A stretch of DNA of 16,461 nucleotides from JAEZAF01 sp964395665 (GCA_964395665.1 CAYNDH010000098.1:1-16461), one strand, 5' to 3'; positions 5,828 through 13,830 are shown, counted from the stretch's first letter. Made by a program: numbers and translations. Notes: generated by a model not told the origin, from the sequence alone.

Positions 5828-8161
5828 CCACGGCACCGTCTGCGCTCTTTTGCGCTGGGCGCTGCCATTTTGACATTGCTCGTGATCAGCATTCCCTCCA
5901 GTACCGGGATGCTGGCACAGGAAGACGACGGACATCCTGTTTCACATCCGGACGCCATTCAGATGTCAGATCAGTGGGCTGTCAGGCTTGCACCCGGCGT
6001 TGATGCCGATGCAGCCGCCGCACAGGCCGGATTTGTCAATGCAGGCCCTGTCGGTGATGGTGTTTATTTATTCATCGCAAAAGATTCAGATGGTTTTGAC
6101 GCACGCCGCACGTTCAGCCTGCGCGGTGTCCCCGGGATACTCGGTGCCGATCAGCAGGAGATCCTTCCGCTGGCGCCGCGCATCCCCACCGACCCGCTGG
6201 TGAATGACCAGTGGCATCTGAAGAATACCGGACAGAAGGCGGGGATGATCCCGGGCGAAGATGCGAATGTCTTCGCAGCCTGGGCCATGGGTTATGACGG
6301 CACGGGTGTCGTCGTCGCTTCAGTTGATGACGGCCTGTGGTGGAATAATCCCGACCTGCTGCCGAATTATCGCCCGGATCTTAGCTTTGATTTCGCTTAT
6401 GGCGACAGTGATCCGCGTCCATTCGAGAACCCGCACTTCACGCACGGCACCTCCGTCGGCGGGATCATGGCGGCGGCGGCTGACGGCGCATTCTGCGGCG
6501 TGGGCGTTGCCTATAACGCTGGTCTCGCCGGTCTCGTCAACCCGTATACCGATGCCGGTGACGCCGGTGCGATGCAGTACGGTCTGGCTGAAGTCGATAT
6601 TTATAATCAGAGTTGGGGGCCGTTCGATAACGGTTCCACCATGCAGGCCCCCGGCCCGCTGACCGATGCCGCCATTCAGAAGGGCATCACCCAGGGGCGC
6701 GACGGCAAAGGGGCGATTTACGTCTGGGCTGCCGGGAATGGCAAGCAGAACGGGGATAATATCAATGCGGATGGCTGGGCCAGTGACCGCCGCGTGATCG
6801 CTGTTGGCGCATCCGACTTTACCGGACAATCCGCCTACTACAGCGAACCCGGCGCGCCGATGCTGATCAATGCCCCCTCCAGCGGGCTGGCTGGCGCCGC
6901 CTTCCACGGGACGATTACGCCCAGTTACGCCAACGGCTGCATCAACAGCTTCGGCGGGACTTCCTCTGCTGCGCCGCTGACGGCTGGCGTGGTCGCGCTC
7001 ATGCTTCAGGCCAACCCGAACCTGACATGGCGTGATGTTCAGGCGGCGCTGATCGCTTCTGCCGACATCAACGATCCCAGTCACCCGGACTGGCAGTCCA
7101 ATGAGGCCGGTTTACAGTTCAATCACTCTTACGGCTTTGGCCGCGTCAACGCAGAAGAAGCGGTAAAAACGGCCCTCACATGGCAGAATCTGCCGCCGGA
7201 GATCCGGTCCGAGAGCGCTTATCTGACGGTCAATGCGCCCTTCACTGAAGATGACGTGCACCCGCTGGTCAGCACGATCAACGTCCCTGAAAACTTTGTC
7301 GTGGAACACGTCGAGATCTACGTCAACGCGCTGCATCCGCGTCGTGGTGACATCTCCGTCAGCCTGGTATCACCGGGCGGGACGGCCAGCCGGATGATCG
7401 AAGGCCGCCACAACGACACGGCCAACTCGAATCTCAACAACTGGCGCATGACGACCGTTGCCAACTGGGGTGAGATGTCCGCCGGAATGTGGAAGCTGCA
7501 CATCTGGGATGACAATCCCGGTGATGCGATCAGCGGCGGCACGCTGACAAGCTGGAAGCTGGTCATCTACGGCCATGATCCGGACGGCATCGGGCAGGAG
7601 CTGGTGATCAACGAGCTGCTGGTCAACGGCGGCTTTGAAGCTGGCACGGACGGCTGGAAACTGAAGAACGCCTACGGCGACAATCTCAAGCAGAACAAGC
7701 CGACCAAGCAGATCGCCCGCAGCGGCATCCACGCCTTCAAATTCAAGACAAAGGCTGATGAACCGGCACGGGGCAAGCTGGTGCAGAAGATCACCGGTGC
7801 GCCGCTGGCATCGCTCAATGCAGGTGATGTGATCAATTTCTCCGGCTGGTATCAGGCTAAAAACACACCGGGGCCGGGGCGCTTTGCGCTGATCAAGATC
7901 CGCTACCCCGACGGCACGAAGGACAAGATCGAGCTGATGCACAGTCTCACTGGCATCTATGCACAGGATTTCACACACGCCACACTGACCGGCACACCGG
8001 AGAAAATCAAAATCGTCGTCCGGTATGAAGGCAGCCGAGGCAAGATCTTCGTGGATGATATGCGCCTCTACACCAGCAGCACTGCCGCAGCACTTGATCT
8101 GCCAGCACAGTTACCAGAGGGTGACCCACTGCCCGCCAGTGACCTGCTGCCACTGCCCTAG
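5816..8161 (+). CDS. Secreted kexin-type subtilisin-like protease with P domain and LPLP tail module
   Basis: The 781-residue S8 serine endopeptidase has a signal peptide (about 1-35), an inhibitor-like propeptide (about 40-120), the DPLVNDQWHLKNTGQ segment typical of kexin/furin-like enzymes, and a catalytic domain (about 140-450). The active site is complete: D171 (SVDDG), H210 (THGTS), oxyanion N308 (AAGNG) and S383 (GGTSSAAP). A proprotein-convertase P domain (about 485-590, ending ISGGTLTSWKLVIYG) follows. The shared C-terminal module (about 600-750, NGGFEAGTDGW to GKIFVDDMRLY) leads into a Pro-rich tail ending SDLLPLP. AGGAG seven bases upstream fixes the ATG. Kexin-type enzymes cut proteins after basic residues; the substrates here are unknown. 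It shares its tail with the two neighbouring secreted proteins, which suggests the same location. Confidence 0.93.
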   Translation: MKFHPRHRLRSFALGAAILTLLVISIPSSTGMLAQEDDGHPVSHPDAIQMSDQWAVRLAPGVDADAAAAQAGFVNAGPVGDGVYLFIAKDSDGFDARRTFSLRGVPGILGADQQEILPLAPRIPTDPLVNDQWHLKNTGQKAGMIPGEDANVFAAWAMGYDGTGVVVASVDDGLWWNNPDLLPNYRPDLSFDFAYGDSDPRPFENPHFTHGTSVGGIMAAAADGAFCGVGVAYNAGLAGLVNPYTDAGDAGAMQYGLAEVDIYNQSWGPFDNGSTMQAPGPLTDAAIQKGITQGRDGKGAIYVWAAGNGKQNGDNINADGWASDRRVIAVGASDFTGQSAYYSEPGAPMLINAPSSGLAGAAFHGTITPSYANGCINSFGGTSSAAPLTAGVVALMLQANPNLTWRDVQAALIASADINDPSHPDWQSNEAGLQFNHSYGFGRVNAEEAVKTALTWQNLPPEIRSESAYLTVNAPFTEDDVHPLVSTINVPENFVVEHVEIYVNALHPRRGDISVSLVSPGGTASRMIEGRHNDTANSNLNNWRMTTVANWGEMSAGMWKLHIWDDNPGDAISGGTLTSWKLVIYGHDPDGIGQELVINELLVNGGFEAGTDGWKLKNAYGDNLKQNKPTKQIARSGIHAFKFKTKADEPARGKLVQKITGAPLASLNAGDVINFSGWYQAKNTPGPGRFALIKIRYPDGTKDKIELMHSLTGIYAQDFTHATLTGTPEKIKIVVRYEGSRGKIFVDDMRLYTSSTAAALDLPAQLPEGDPLPASDLLPLP

Positions 8162-8185
8162 GCGTCAATCGCAGAGCTGAACTTC

Positions 8186-8224
8186 ACACGGGCCGCTGCA
8201 ATCGATCAGCGGCCCGTGTTTTTC
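8186..8224 (+). terminator. Strong intrinsic terminator
   Basis: ACACGGGCCGCTG (8186-8198) pairs perfectly with CAGCGGCCCGTGT (8207-8219) around an 8-base loop, and a TTTTTC run completes the signal. It starts 25 bases after the subtilase stop. Confidence 0.93.
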
Positions 8225-8285
8225 ATCGCAGGCATTGTCATTGTTATCCACCAGTTAAATCATTTCCCAATTTTTTGTATATTTC

Positions 8286-8314
8286 CTTAACGGCTTGCAG
8301 ACCTTTGCTATACT
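8286..8314 (+). promoter_or_regulatory. Putative extended -10 promoter of the four-gene operon
   Basis: TATACT (8309-8314) is preceded by TGC, giving an extended -10. The -35 position (8286-8291, CTTAAC) is weak. The expected start of transcription near 8321 lies about 55 bases before the ATG at 8376. The stretch between the terminator and this point (8225-8285) is AT-rich and holds nothing else I can name. Confidence 0.5.
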
Positions 8315-8375
8315 ATCAGTGTTTCACAAACAAACGCCAAACTTACATTTCATAATCTGCGGATAGAAAATCCTT

Positions 8376-9089
8376 ATGCAGTCCCTGAACTTCATCCAGC
8401 CAGTTCTCAATGACAGCACCCGCTACAGCATCCGGTATGAAGAGCGGCTGGCGATGGCGCTCAATTTCAATTTAGACGATCTGACCGCGAATCGCCTGGG
8501 GGCGATCACGGCGCGACAGGCCAACCGGATGCGGGCGCGGATGCTGAATGACGCCGGTCAGATGGGCATTATCCTCTTGGCGGGTGTGGCGGTCGTCGTG
8601 CTGCTGGCCGCCCTGCGCTCCGGCTTAACCACCTCTGCCGACGATGCCGAAGGCATTACCGGCACGCTGCTGCTGATCCTGATGGCAGCGGCGGCGGTCG
8701 CCACGCTCGGCTTCGTGCTTCATCAGGGGCTGTCGGCCTATCACTTCTACAAGGACACGCAGAAGATGCGGAGCGCCCTGGCACAGGGTTATCTGAAACT
8801 CGAAGGCCCGGCAGTTGATAAAATGCCCCTGCCCCTCACCGAAAACGGGGCCAGCAGCAGTCGGCGCTGGAAGTCCACCCGCTTTTATGCCGTGCTGGAT
8901 GGCAAGCGCTTTCTGATCTCCGAAGTCGCCTGTATCGCGATGAAAAAGGGCGAGCCGTATGTGATATACTACGCGCCACAGTCAAAGTATATCCTCTCTG
9001 CGGAGCGCCTGCGTAATGAACGAGAATTCGCCAACAACAGCGGCTCGCGCCCTACAGGACGCCCTGAAGTTCAACCCAGCAGACCTTGA
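8376..9089 (+). CDS. Two-helix membrane protein, paralog of the next gene
   Basis: I do not recognise the family. The protein has an N-terminal NFNLDDLTANRLGAITARQ motif, two hydrophobic helices (about residues 65-85 and 100-128) and a cytoplasmic-type C-terminal part with RFYAVLDGKRFLISEV and VIYYAPQSKYILSAERL. The next gene has the same layout and the same two motifs. An ATG at 8454 (residue 27), just before ALNFN, would align better with the paralog and may be the true start; neither start has a strong Shine-Dalgarno. The last 22 or so residues (REFANNSGSRPTGRPEVQPS onward) overlap the next gene, have no counterpart in the paralog and look like read-through past an ancestral stop near 9016. 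Confidence 0.75.
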   Translation: MQSLNFIQPVLNDSTRYSIRYEERLAMALNFNLDDLTANRLGAITARQANRMRARMLNDAGQMGIILLAGVAVVVLLAALRSGLTTSADDAEGITGTLLLILMAAAAVATLGFVLHQGLSAYHFYKDTQKMRSALAQGYLKLEGPAVDKMPLPLTENGASSSRRWKSTRFYAVLDGKRFLISEVACIAMKKGEPYVIYYAPQSKYILSAERLRNEREFANNSGSRPTGRPEVQPSRP

Positions 9090-9531
9090 GGCCAACCGCG
9101 CCGGGACGTTGAGCGAGTCCCAGCGCCAGCAGTTCGCGCAGCGCTGTCTGGTGATGGCGGGGCTGGCGCTGGCAGGCGCGGTGATGCTGTTTCTGGCCTA
9201 TAACGGCCTTCCCTCTCAACGCGGTGATTCACTGCCGCCGCTCGCCCTGATCGGGCTTCCGGTTGGGCTGGCTGTGACCGCCTTTGCCGGGTTCGAACTG
9301 CTCACCACGTTCCTGAAATTGCAGCGGGCCGCCGTCACTGTGACCCGTGGCCGCGCAGAAATCGAACTGGACCCGTCAGCACGCCGTCTGTTCGGCAAAC
9401 TGCGTCTGGGCAAATTCGAGATGATTGTCCCCAAGGATCAGTTGGCCGCGTTTCATCAGGACGCGCAGTACGCCATTTATTACACACCAGCACCCAGACA
9501 GGTGCTGTCAGCCGAATTCCTGTCAGATTAA
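9016..9531 (+). CDS. Two-helix membrane protein, paralog of the previous gene
   Basis: The 171-residue protein carries ALKFNPADLEANRAGTLSES near the N-terminus (about 15-35), two hydrophobic segments (about 43-65 and 74-100), and a C-terminal soluble part ending AIYYTPAPRQVLSAEFLSD. These motifs line up with FNLDDLTANRLG and VIYYAPQSKYILSAERL of the preceding gene, so the pair arose by tandem duplication, although identity is low elsewhere. The ATG lies inside the preceding gene in another frame (74-base overlap), which suggests translational coupling. A weak CGGAG lies about 10 bases upstream. The function is unknown. Confidence 0.78.
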   Translation: MNENSPTTAARALQDALKFNPADLEANRAGTLSESQRQQFAQRCLVMAGLALAGAVMLFLAYNGLPSQRGDSLPPLALIGLPVGLAVTAFAGFELLTTFLKLQRAAVTVTRGRAEIELDPSARRLFGKLRLGKFEMIVPKDQLAAFHQDAQYAIYYTPAPRQVLSAEFLSD

Positions 9532-9557
9532 CTATCCTATAAACCATTGGAGTGAGT

Positions 9558-9986
9558 ATGCCGCTTTATTTACAGGCTGAAGCCGCCTTTGCGTTACTGC
9601 TGGCCGCGCTGCTTGGCGGAGTGATCGGGATGGACCGCGAATCAGCCGACCGTGCGGCAGGCTTTCGGACGCATATGCTGGTCTGCATCGGTTCCTGTCT
9701 GTTTACCATCCTGTCGGCCTATGCGTTTGAAGGCGGAGACCCCGGACGTATCGCTGCACAGGTCGTATCGGGCATGGGCTTTCTCGGCGCGGGGGCCATC
9801 CTCAAGGAACGCGGGACGATCGTCGGCCTGACGACTGCCGCCAGCATGTGGACCACCGCCGCGATCGGTATGGCACTCGGATCAGGCGCCTGGCTTCTTT
9901 CACTGGTCGGCACCGTCATCGTCTGGACGATTCTCTCGATCATGCCCAGAGTGACATCGTCCAAACGCTCGAAGTCCCACGAGTAA
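9558..9986 (+). CDS. MgtC/SapB family membrane protein (N-terminal domain only)
   Basis: The 142-residue protein contains the MgtC hallmarks: LLGGVIGMDRE in the first helices, GFRTHMLVCIGSCLF, the glycine-rich GMGFLGAGAILKERG, and GLTTAASMWTTAAIGMALGSG. Four to five transmembrane helices fill the protein. The soluble C-terminal ACT-like domain of Salmonella MgtC is absent, as in many short family members. The family is linked to growth at low magnesium and to modulation of the membrane ATPase; the role here is inferred. The ATG at 9558 follows GGAGTGAG; a GTG two codons upstream (9552) sits inside that Shine-Dalgarno and is less likely. It lies 26 bases after the previous gene and 23 bases before the AddB-like gene, in one apparent operon. 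Confidence 0.9.
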   Translation: MPLYLQAEAAFALLLAALLGGVIGMDRESADRAAGFRTHMLVCIGSCLFTILSAYAFEGGDPGRIAAQVVSGMGFLGAGAILKERGTIVGLTTAASMWTTAAIGMALGSGAWLLSLVGTVIVWTILSIMPRVTSSKRSKSHE

Positions 9987-10009
9987 ATCAACCACAGGAC
10001 AAACAGATT

Positions 10010-13000
10010 ATGCTGAAAATCGTGGTCGGTGCGGTTGGCGCGGGTAAAACACAGGCCGCCCTACAGTTGATCACCGACACTGCACGCGAAAAGCGCTTTG
10101 CCCGGATCTGGGTGCTGCTGGCAACACGCCGACAGGAACAGGATTTCCGCCAGCGCCTGATCGAGTTCACCGACGGGCAGAAGTTCTACTTCAATATCGA
10201 GTTCTTCAACTTCTATGACCTGTATCAGCGCCTGCTGAATATCGGCGGGACACCGGCGCGGCGCATCAGCCCCTCTTCACGCTACAGCCTGCTGCGGTCG
10301 GTCATCACCGGTCTGGCGGAAAGCGGCGAACTGGAGCTGTATGCCGGTGTCGCACAGACGCCGGGATTCGTGCGTGTCATCGCCAGCCTGATCGACGAGC
10401 TGAAGCAGAATCGCGTCGAGCCGCAGTGGTATATGGGCATGGCCCGAACCCGCAAGGATGCCGAACTCGCGGCGATCTATCAGCGTTATCAGCAAACCCT
10501 GATTGATAATGACCTGTTCGACCGTGACGGTGAAGGCTGGGAAGCGCTCGATGTGGTCGATGAGCACAATGACATCGCCCGTGATGTCGATCTGCTGGTA
10601 GTGGACGGCTATGACCAGTTCACCCCCGTGCAGGCTGAACTTCTGCTGCGGCTTTCCGAACGGGTGGATGAGACCTTTGTGACGCTGCCAAACGCGCCAG
10701 GCCGTGAAACCACACTTGGCCGCCGTTTTTTGCAAACCCGTGAACGGCTGGAACGGGGCGCGGTCGAAGCTCACTTTACCGTTGAGGATCTCGACGCGCT
10801 TCCCGCCTATGACGCCCGCCATCCGCATCTGACCCACCTGTGCCAGACCATCATGCGGCCCTATGCCGAACCGCTCGATATCCACCCGCAAACAGCCAAC
10901 CATCGCGAGCAGCAGCCGGGTCTCTTCATGATCGAAGCGCCGGACGCCGCCGCCGAAGTAGGTGCCGTGCTGCGGCATGTCAAGCGGCTGCTGCTGGACG
11001 GTGTTTCGCCCGATCACATCATGATCAGCCTGCGCGACTGGGAACACTATCAGCCGCAGTTCGTCAGCATGGGCCGCGCCTATGGCATCCCGCTCGTGCT
11101 GCATTATGGCGACCGCCTGACCGACATCCCCGTGACAACGACGCTGCTGAAACTGCTTCAGCTTCACAGTCTGGATTTCCCACGGCGCGAACTGCTGGAT
11201 GTGCTGCGTTCACCCTACCTGGTCATCCCTGGGCTGGATGTCGAGCGCGTCGGCCTGATCGAGCGCATCGGACAGAAGCAGATCATCCTCGGTGGCCGCG
11301 ACAACTGGCTTGACGGCATCATGCAGGCCGGCAGTGTGACCCCATCCCCCACCGGCAGCGCTGATGAGGAAGACACCAGCGATCAGGCGCTGCTCACACC
11401 GGCAGAAGCCAATCAACTGGCATTCGACCTTAACGAGTTCTTCGACCATATCACGCCGCCGGAACAGGCAACGCCAGAGCAGTATATCCTGTGGCTGGAA
11501 GGGCTGATCGGGCCTGATCCGCTCGATATTCCCGACGATGATGAAGGCGATTTCAGCGTATGGGATGACTCCTATCACTTCGCCATGATCGCCTGCGCCC
11601 GTGAGGCCGATGACCGCATCGCGGCGCGTGATCTGACCGCGCTGCACACGCTCAAACTGACACTCCGCAGCCTGCTGGAAGCACGTCAGCTTCTGCTCAA
11701 TCTGTCGCACATCCACACGCACAGCCTAAGCTGGGATGACTTCTACACGCAGTTGATTTCAGCCATCGACGCCGCCGAGATCAACCCGCATCCCAGCCGC
11801 AGTGGGCGGGTGCTGGTCACGACGGCGGTCAACGCACGCGGCCTGCCGCATCAGCATGTGATGATCCTTGGGCTGGCCGAAGGGCTGTTCCCGCAGCCCG
11901 CCCCGCAGGACCCGTTCTATCTCGACTCCGAACGGCGGGCGTTGAGTGAAAACGGCGTACTGCTGGCGCCTTCTTCCGAGCGGGCCAATGATGACGGTGT
12001 ATTCTTCGAACTGATCGCCCTGCCCACCCATTCGCTGACGCTGACACGCCCCACCGCACAGAACGGTCAGCCGTGGGCGGAAAGTCATCTGTGGCGGGCG
12101 GTACGGAATGCCTTCATCGGGCTGCCGGTGATGCACCTGCGGTCAGGCGATGTCGTCCCGGCACACGATGCAGCCTCTGTCAGTGAGTTGGCGCTGGCCG
12201 TGGCCGACGCGCTCAATCCGTCGGATGCGGCGGACATGACTTCACGCCATCAGACCGACGCCTATCTGCGGTGGCTGGAGCAGAATCAGGCCGTCTTCTG
12301 GGAACTCATCCAGCATAACAGCACCGTTGAGGCGGATCGCCTGTCTGAAGACGAGCCGCACAATCCCCATACCGGCCACATCCACAGCCCGGAGATCGTC
12401 GCCGACATCGCCGCCCAGTTGAGCATCAGCCGTCAGTGGAGCGCCACCCAGTTAAACGATTACGGCGCATGTCCGTACCGGTTCTTCGTCACACGTATGC
12501 TGCGGCTGGAAAAGCTCAAACCGCTGGAAGAAGGTATGGATGTCCTTCAGCGCGGCAGTCTGTATCACGCCATTCTCCAGGAAACCTATCAGACTGCCAT
12601 CACCGAGAACCTGAACATCACGCCGGAAAATCTGGATTTCATGCTGGATGTCCTGCGCGACCGCGCCGACCACCTCTGTCGCACCGCCCCGCAGGTCTAC
12701 GGATTCCGCCCCACGGCACTGTGGACACAGGAACAGAAAACACTGCTGCGCCGCCTGGAACGGCTGGTGAAGAAAGATTTCTCCGGTGAGGTGCCGCTGC
12801 CCAAACATCTCGAAGGGCTTGAACGCCGTCCGTATCGTGTCGAAGCGCCGTTCGGGTTTATCGCATCCGACCGTGATGGCATCTCGCCCGTGCCGGTGGA
12901 GATTGATCTGGGTGAAGGCGGCCCGGTGCGGCTGCGCGGCCTGATCGACCGGATTGATCTGGTCGGGGATGAGCTGTACATCTTCGATTATAAAAGCGGC

Positions 13001-13381
13001 TCGACGGCATTTCCCCTGCCCGACATGAAGAATGGCCGCAGCTTTCAGATGATCGTCTATCTGCTGGCAGCGGAAGCCATGCTCGAACAGATCCGGCACA
13101 TCCACGGGGCCGAAAACAGCCCGCGGACGGTGGCGGGCGGCGCCTTCTGGCGTTTGAGCAAAAACGACCTCACCGGCAAAGTGAATTTAGCAGAAAATGG
13201 TGATGTGATCACCAGCGCACTGGAGAAGCTCGCCGAGTATCTGCCAGCCATGCGCCGTGGCGAGTTCGTAGTCGAGTCCACCAACCGCAAGGTCGGGGAA
13301 TTATGCACCAGTTACTGCGATTTTCATGATCTGTGTCGTCTGTGTAAACTGGGCATCAGCAAACAGATCGATGCTCTTTAA
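10010..13381 (+). CDS. addB: AddB-like ATP-dependent helicase/exonuclease subunit B
   Basis: The 1,123-residue protein matches the AddB/RexB class of double-strand-break processing enzymes that load recombination at Chi-like sites. It has a Walker A GAVGAGKT at residues 7-14, the AddB-type motif II VDGYDQFTPVQAELL around D199, and a C-terminal PD-(D/E)XK nuclease with H853 (GSLYHAIL), D980 (GLIDRID) and D993-Y-K995 (FDYKSG), plus a QMIVYLL motif. Four cysteines suggest an iron-sulfur staple: C821 (GACPYRFF) and C1099, C1103, C1109, with C1112 as a spare. The spacing CxxxC-x5-C differs from the CxxC-x5-C I recall for AddB. Upstream the frame is open to 9848, but that part is antisense-like noise inside mgtC; the ATG at 10010 directly precedes the Walker A strand. 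No addA follows in the window. Confidence 0.9.
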   Translation: MLKIVVGAVGAGKTQAALQLITDTAREKRFARIWVLLATRRQEQDFRQRLIEFTDGQKFYFNIEFFNFYDLYQRLLNIGGTPARRISPSSRYSLLRSVITGLAESGELELYAGVAQTPGFVRVIASLIDELKQNRVEPQWYMGMARTRKDAELAAIYQRYQQTLIDNDLFDRDGEGWEALDVVDEHNDIARDVDLLVVDGYDQFTPVQAELLLRLSERVDETFVTLPNAPGRETTLGRRFLQTRERLERGAVEAHFTVEDLDALPAYDARHPHLTHLCQTIMRPYAEPLDIHPQTANHREQQPGLFMIEAPDAAAEVGAVLRHVKRLLLDGVSPDHIMISLRDWEHYQPQFVSMGRAYGIPLVLHYGDRLTDIPVTTTLLKLLQLHSLDFPRRELLDVLRSPYLVIPGLDVERVGLIERIGQKQIILGGRDNWLDGIMQAGSVTPSPTGSADEEDTSDQALLTPAEANQLAFDLNEFFDHITPPEQATPEQYILWLEGLIGPDPLDIPDDDEGDFSVWDDSYHFAMIACAREADDRIAARDLTALHTLKLTLRSLLEARQLLLNLSHIHTHSLSWDDFYTQLISAIDAAEINPHPSRSGRVLVTTAVNARGLPHQHVMILGLAEGLFPQPAPQDPFYLDSERRALSENGVLLAPSSERANDDGVFFELIALPTHSLTLTRPTAQNGQPWAESHLWRAVRNAFIGLPVMHLRSGDVVPAHDAASVSELALAVADALNPSDAADMTSRHQTDAYLRWLEQNQAVFWELIQHNSTVEADRLSEDEPHNPHTGHIHSPEIVADIAAQLSISRQWSATQLNDYGACPYRFFVTRMLRLEKLKPLEEGMDVLQRGSLYHAILQETYQTAITENLNITPENLDFMLDVLRDRADHLCRTAPQVYGFRPTALWTQEQKTLLRRLERLVKKDFSGEVPLPKHLEGLERRPYRVEAPFGFIASDRDGISPVPVEIDLGEGGPVRLRGLIDRIDLVGDELYIFDYKSGSTAFPLPDMKNGRSFQMIVYLLAAEAMLEQIRHIHGAENSPRTVAGGAFWRLSKNDLTGKVNLAENGDVITSALEKLAEYLPAMRRGEFVVESTNRKVGELCTSYCDFHDLCRLCKLGISKQIDAL

Positions 13382-13408
13382 CAAATTAAGACGGAGACAA
13401 TTTTCGGG

Positions 13409-13440
13409 ACATGCGGCGATGCATCGCAGTGTTGCTCTAC
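13409..13440. repeat. Degenerate palindromic repeat with 12-base perfect core
   Basis: The core GCGATGCATCGC (13416-13427) is a perfect palindrome. The flanks (GGGACATGCG on the left, TTGCTCTAC on the right) resemble a worn copy of the GTAGGG-ended hairpin elements found at 13469 and 14585. It starts 28 bases after the AddB-like stop. Confidence 0.4.
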
Positions 13441-13463
13441 AAAGTCGCCGGGAGTGATACCGC

Positions 13464-13496
13464 TGTAGGGGTGACCCTGCGTGGTCGCCCGTCTTT
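13464..13496. repeat. TGTAGGGG-family intergenic hairpin
   Basis: GGGTGACC (13469-13476) pairs with GGTCGCCC (13483-13490) with one G-U pair around a 6-base loop. It is preceded by CTGTAG and followed by GTCTTTCTCC. The layout (TGTAGGGG arm, short loop, CGCCC arm) matches a repetitive extragenic palindrome, and related ends occur at 14465 and 14607-14615. It may also stop transcription after the AddB-like gene. Confidence 0.55.
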
Positions 13497-13548
13497 CTCC
13501 ATATTGAATGGTAAAATCGCAGACCGCGTAATACCTACCTGTTAAAGC

Positions 13549-13587
13549 GTAAGCGCGAACCCTTGAGCTGTGAGGGTTCGCGCTTAC
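13549..13587. other. Perfect 15-bp hairpin in non-coding region
   Basis: GTAAGCGCGAACCCT (13549-13563) pairs exactly with 13573-13587 around a 9-base loop. No T-tract follows on the plus strand, so it is not a standard terminator. An extended -10-like TGGTAAAAT (13509-13517) precedes it and could drive a small RNA, but no good -35 is present. Confidence 0.5.
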
Positions 13588-13595
13588 TGGTGTGG

Positions 13596-13629
13596 AAAAA
13601 GATACGCAAAGGGGAGACGTATCTTTTTT
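13596..13629. terminator. Hairpin with A-tract and T-tract (possible bidirectional terminator)
   Basis: AAAAAGATACG (13596-13606) pairs exactly with CGTATCTTTTT (13618-13628) around an 11-base loop, and a sixth T follows. On the plus strand this has the form of an intrinsic terminator, though the GC part of the stem is short. It lies only 8 bases after the 15-bp hairpin at 13549-13587; together they could form the end of a small transcript. Confidence 0.5.
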
Positions 13630-13830
13630 CGCTCCTTCTCAGGGAGTGCGGGAACCCAATCGAAGGAGAATCGCCTGCTTGCATCTTTCAGAACATCGGG
13701 TGGCCGCGCATGCTTGCGGGATGCAACGGTTATGTTTTCACCTGAAAGATAAATTTATTGTATAGCCAGAGTCACACCCTGAAGAATTAAGACTGGGATT
13801 TTCCGAAACGCAAACTCATGTTTTCCCATA

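Noticed and set aside
6320..7084. 254-residue minus-strand open frame
   Set aside because: It is antisense to the protease catalytic domain and has no recognisable features.
9848..10009. 54-codon upstream extension of the AddB-like frame
   Set aside because: It overlaps the end of mgtC in another frame, is rich in Arg, His and Asp, and precedes the Walker A strand that normally begins AddB proteins. The ATG at 10010 is the natural start.
13563..13752. Two 60-residue plus-strand open frames
   Set aside because: They run through the hairpins, lack ribosome-binding sites, and show no coding-type composition.
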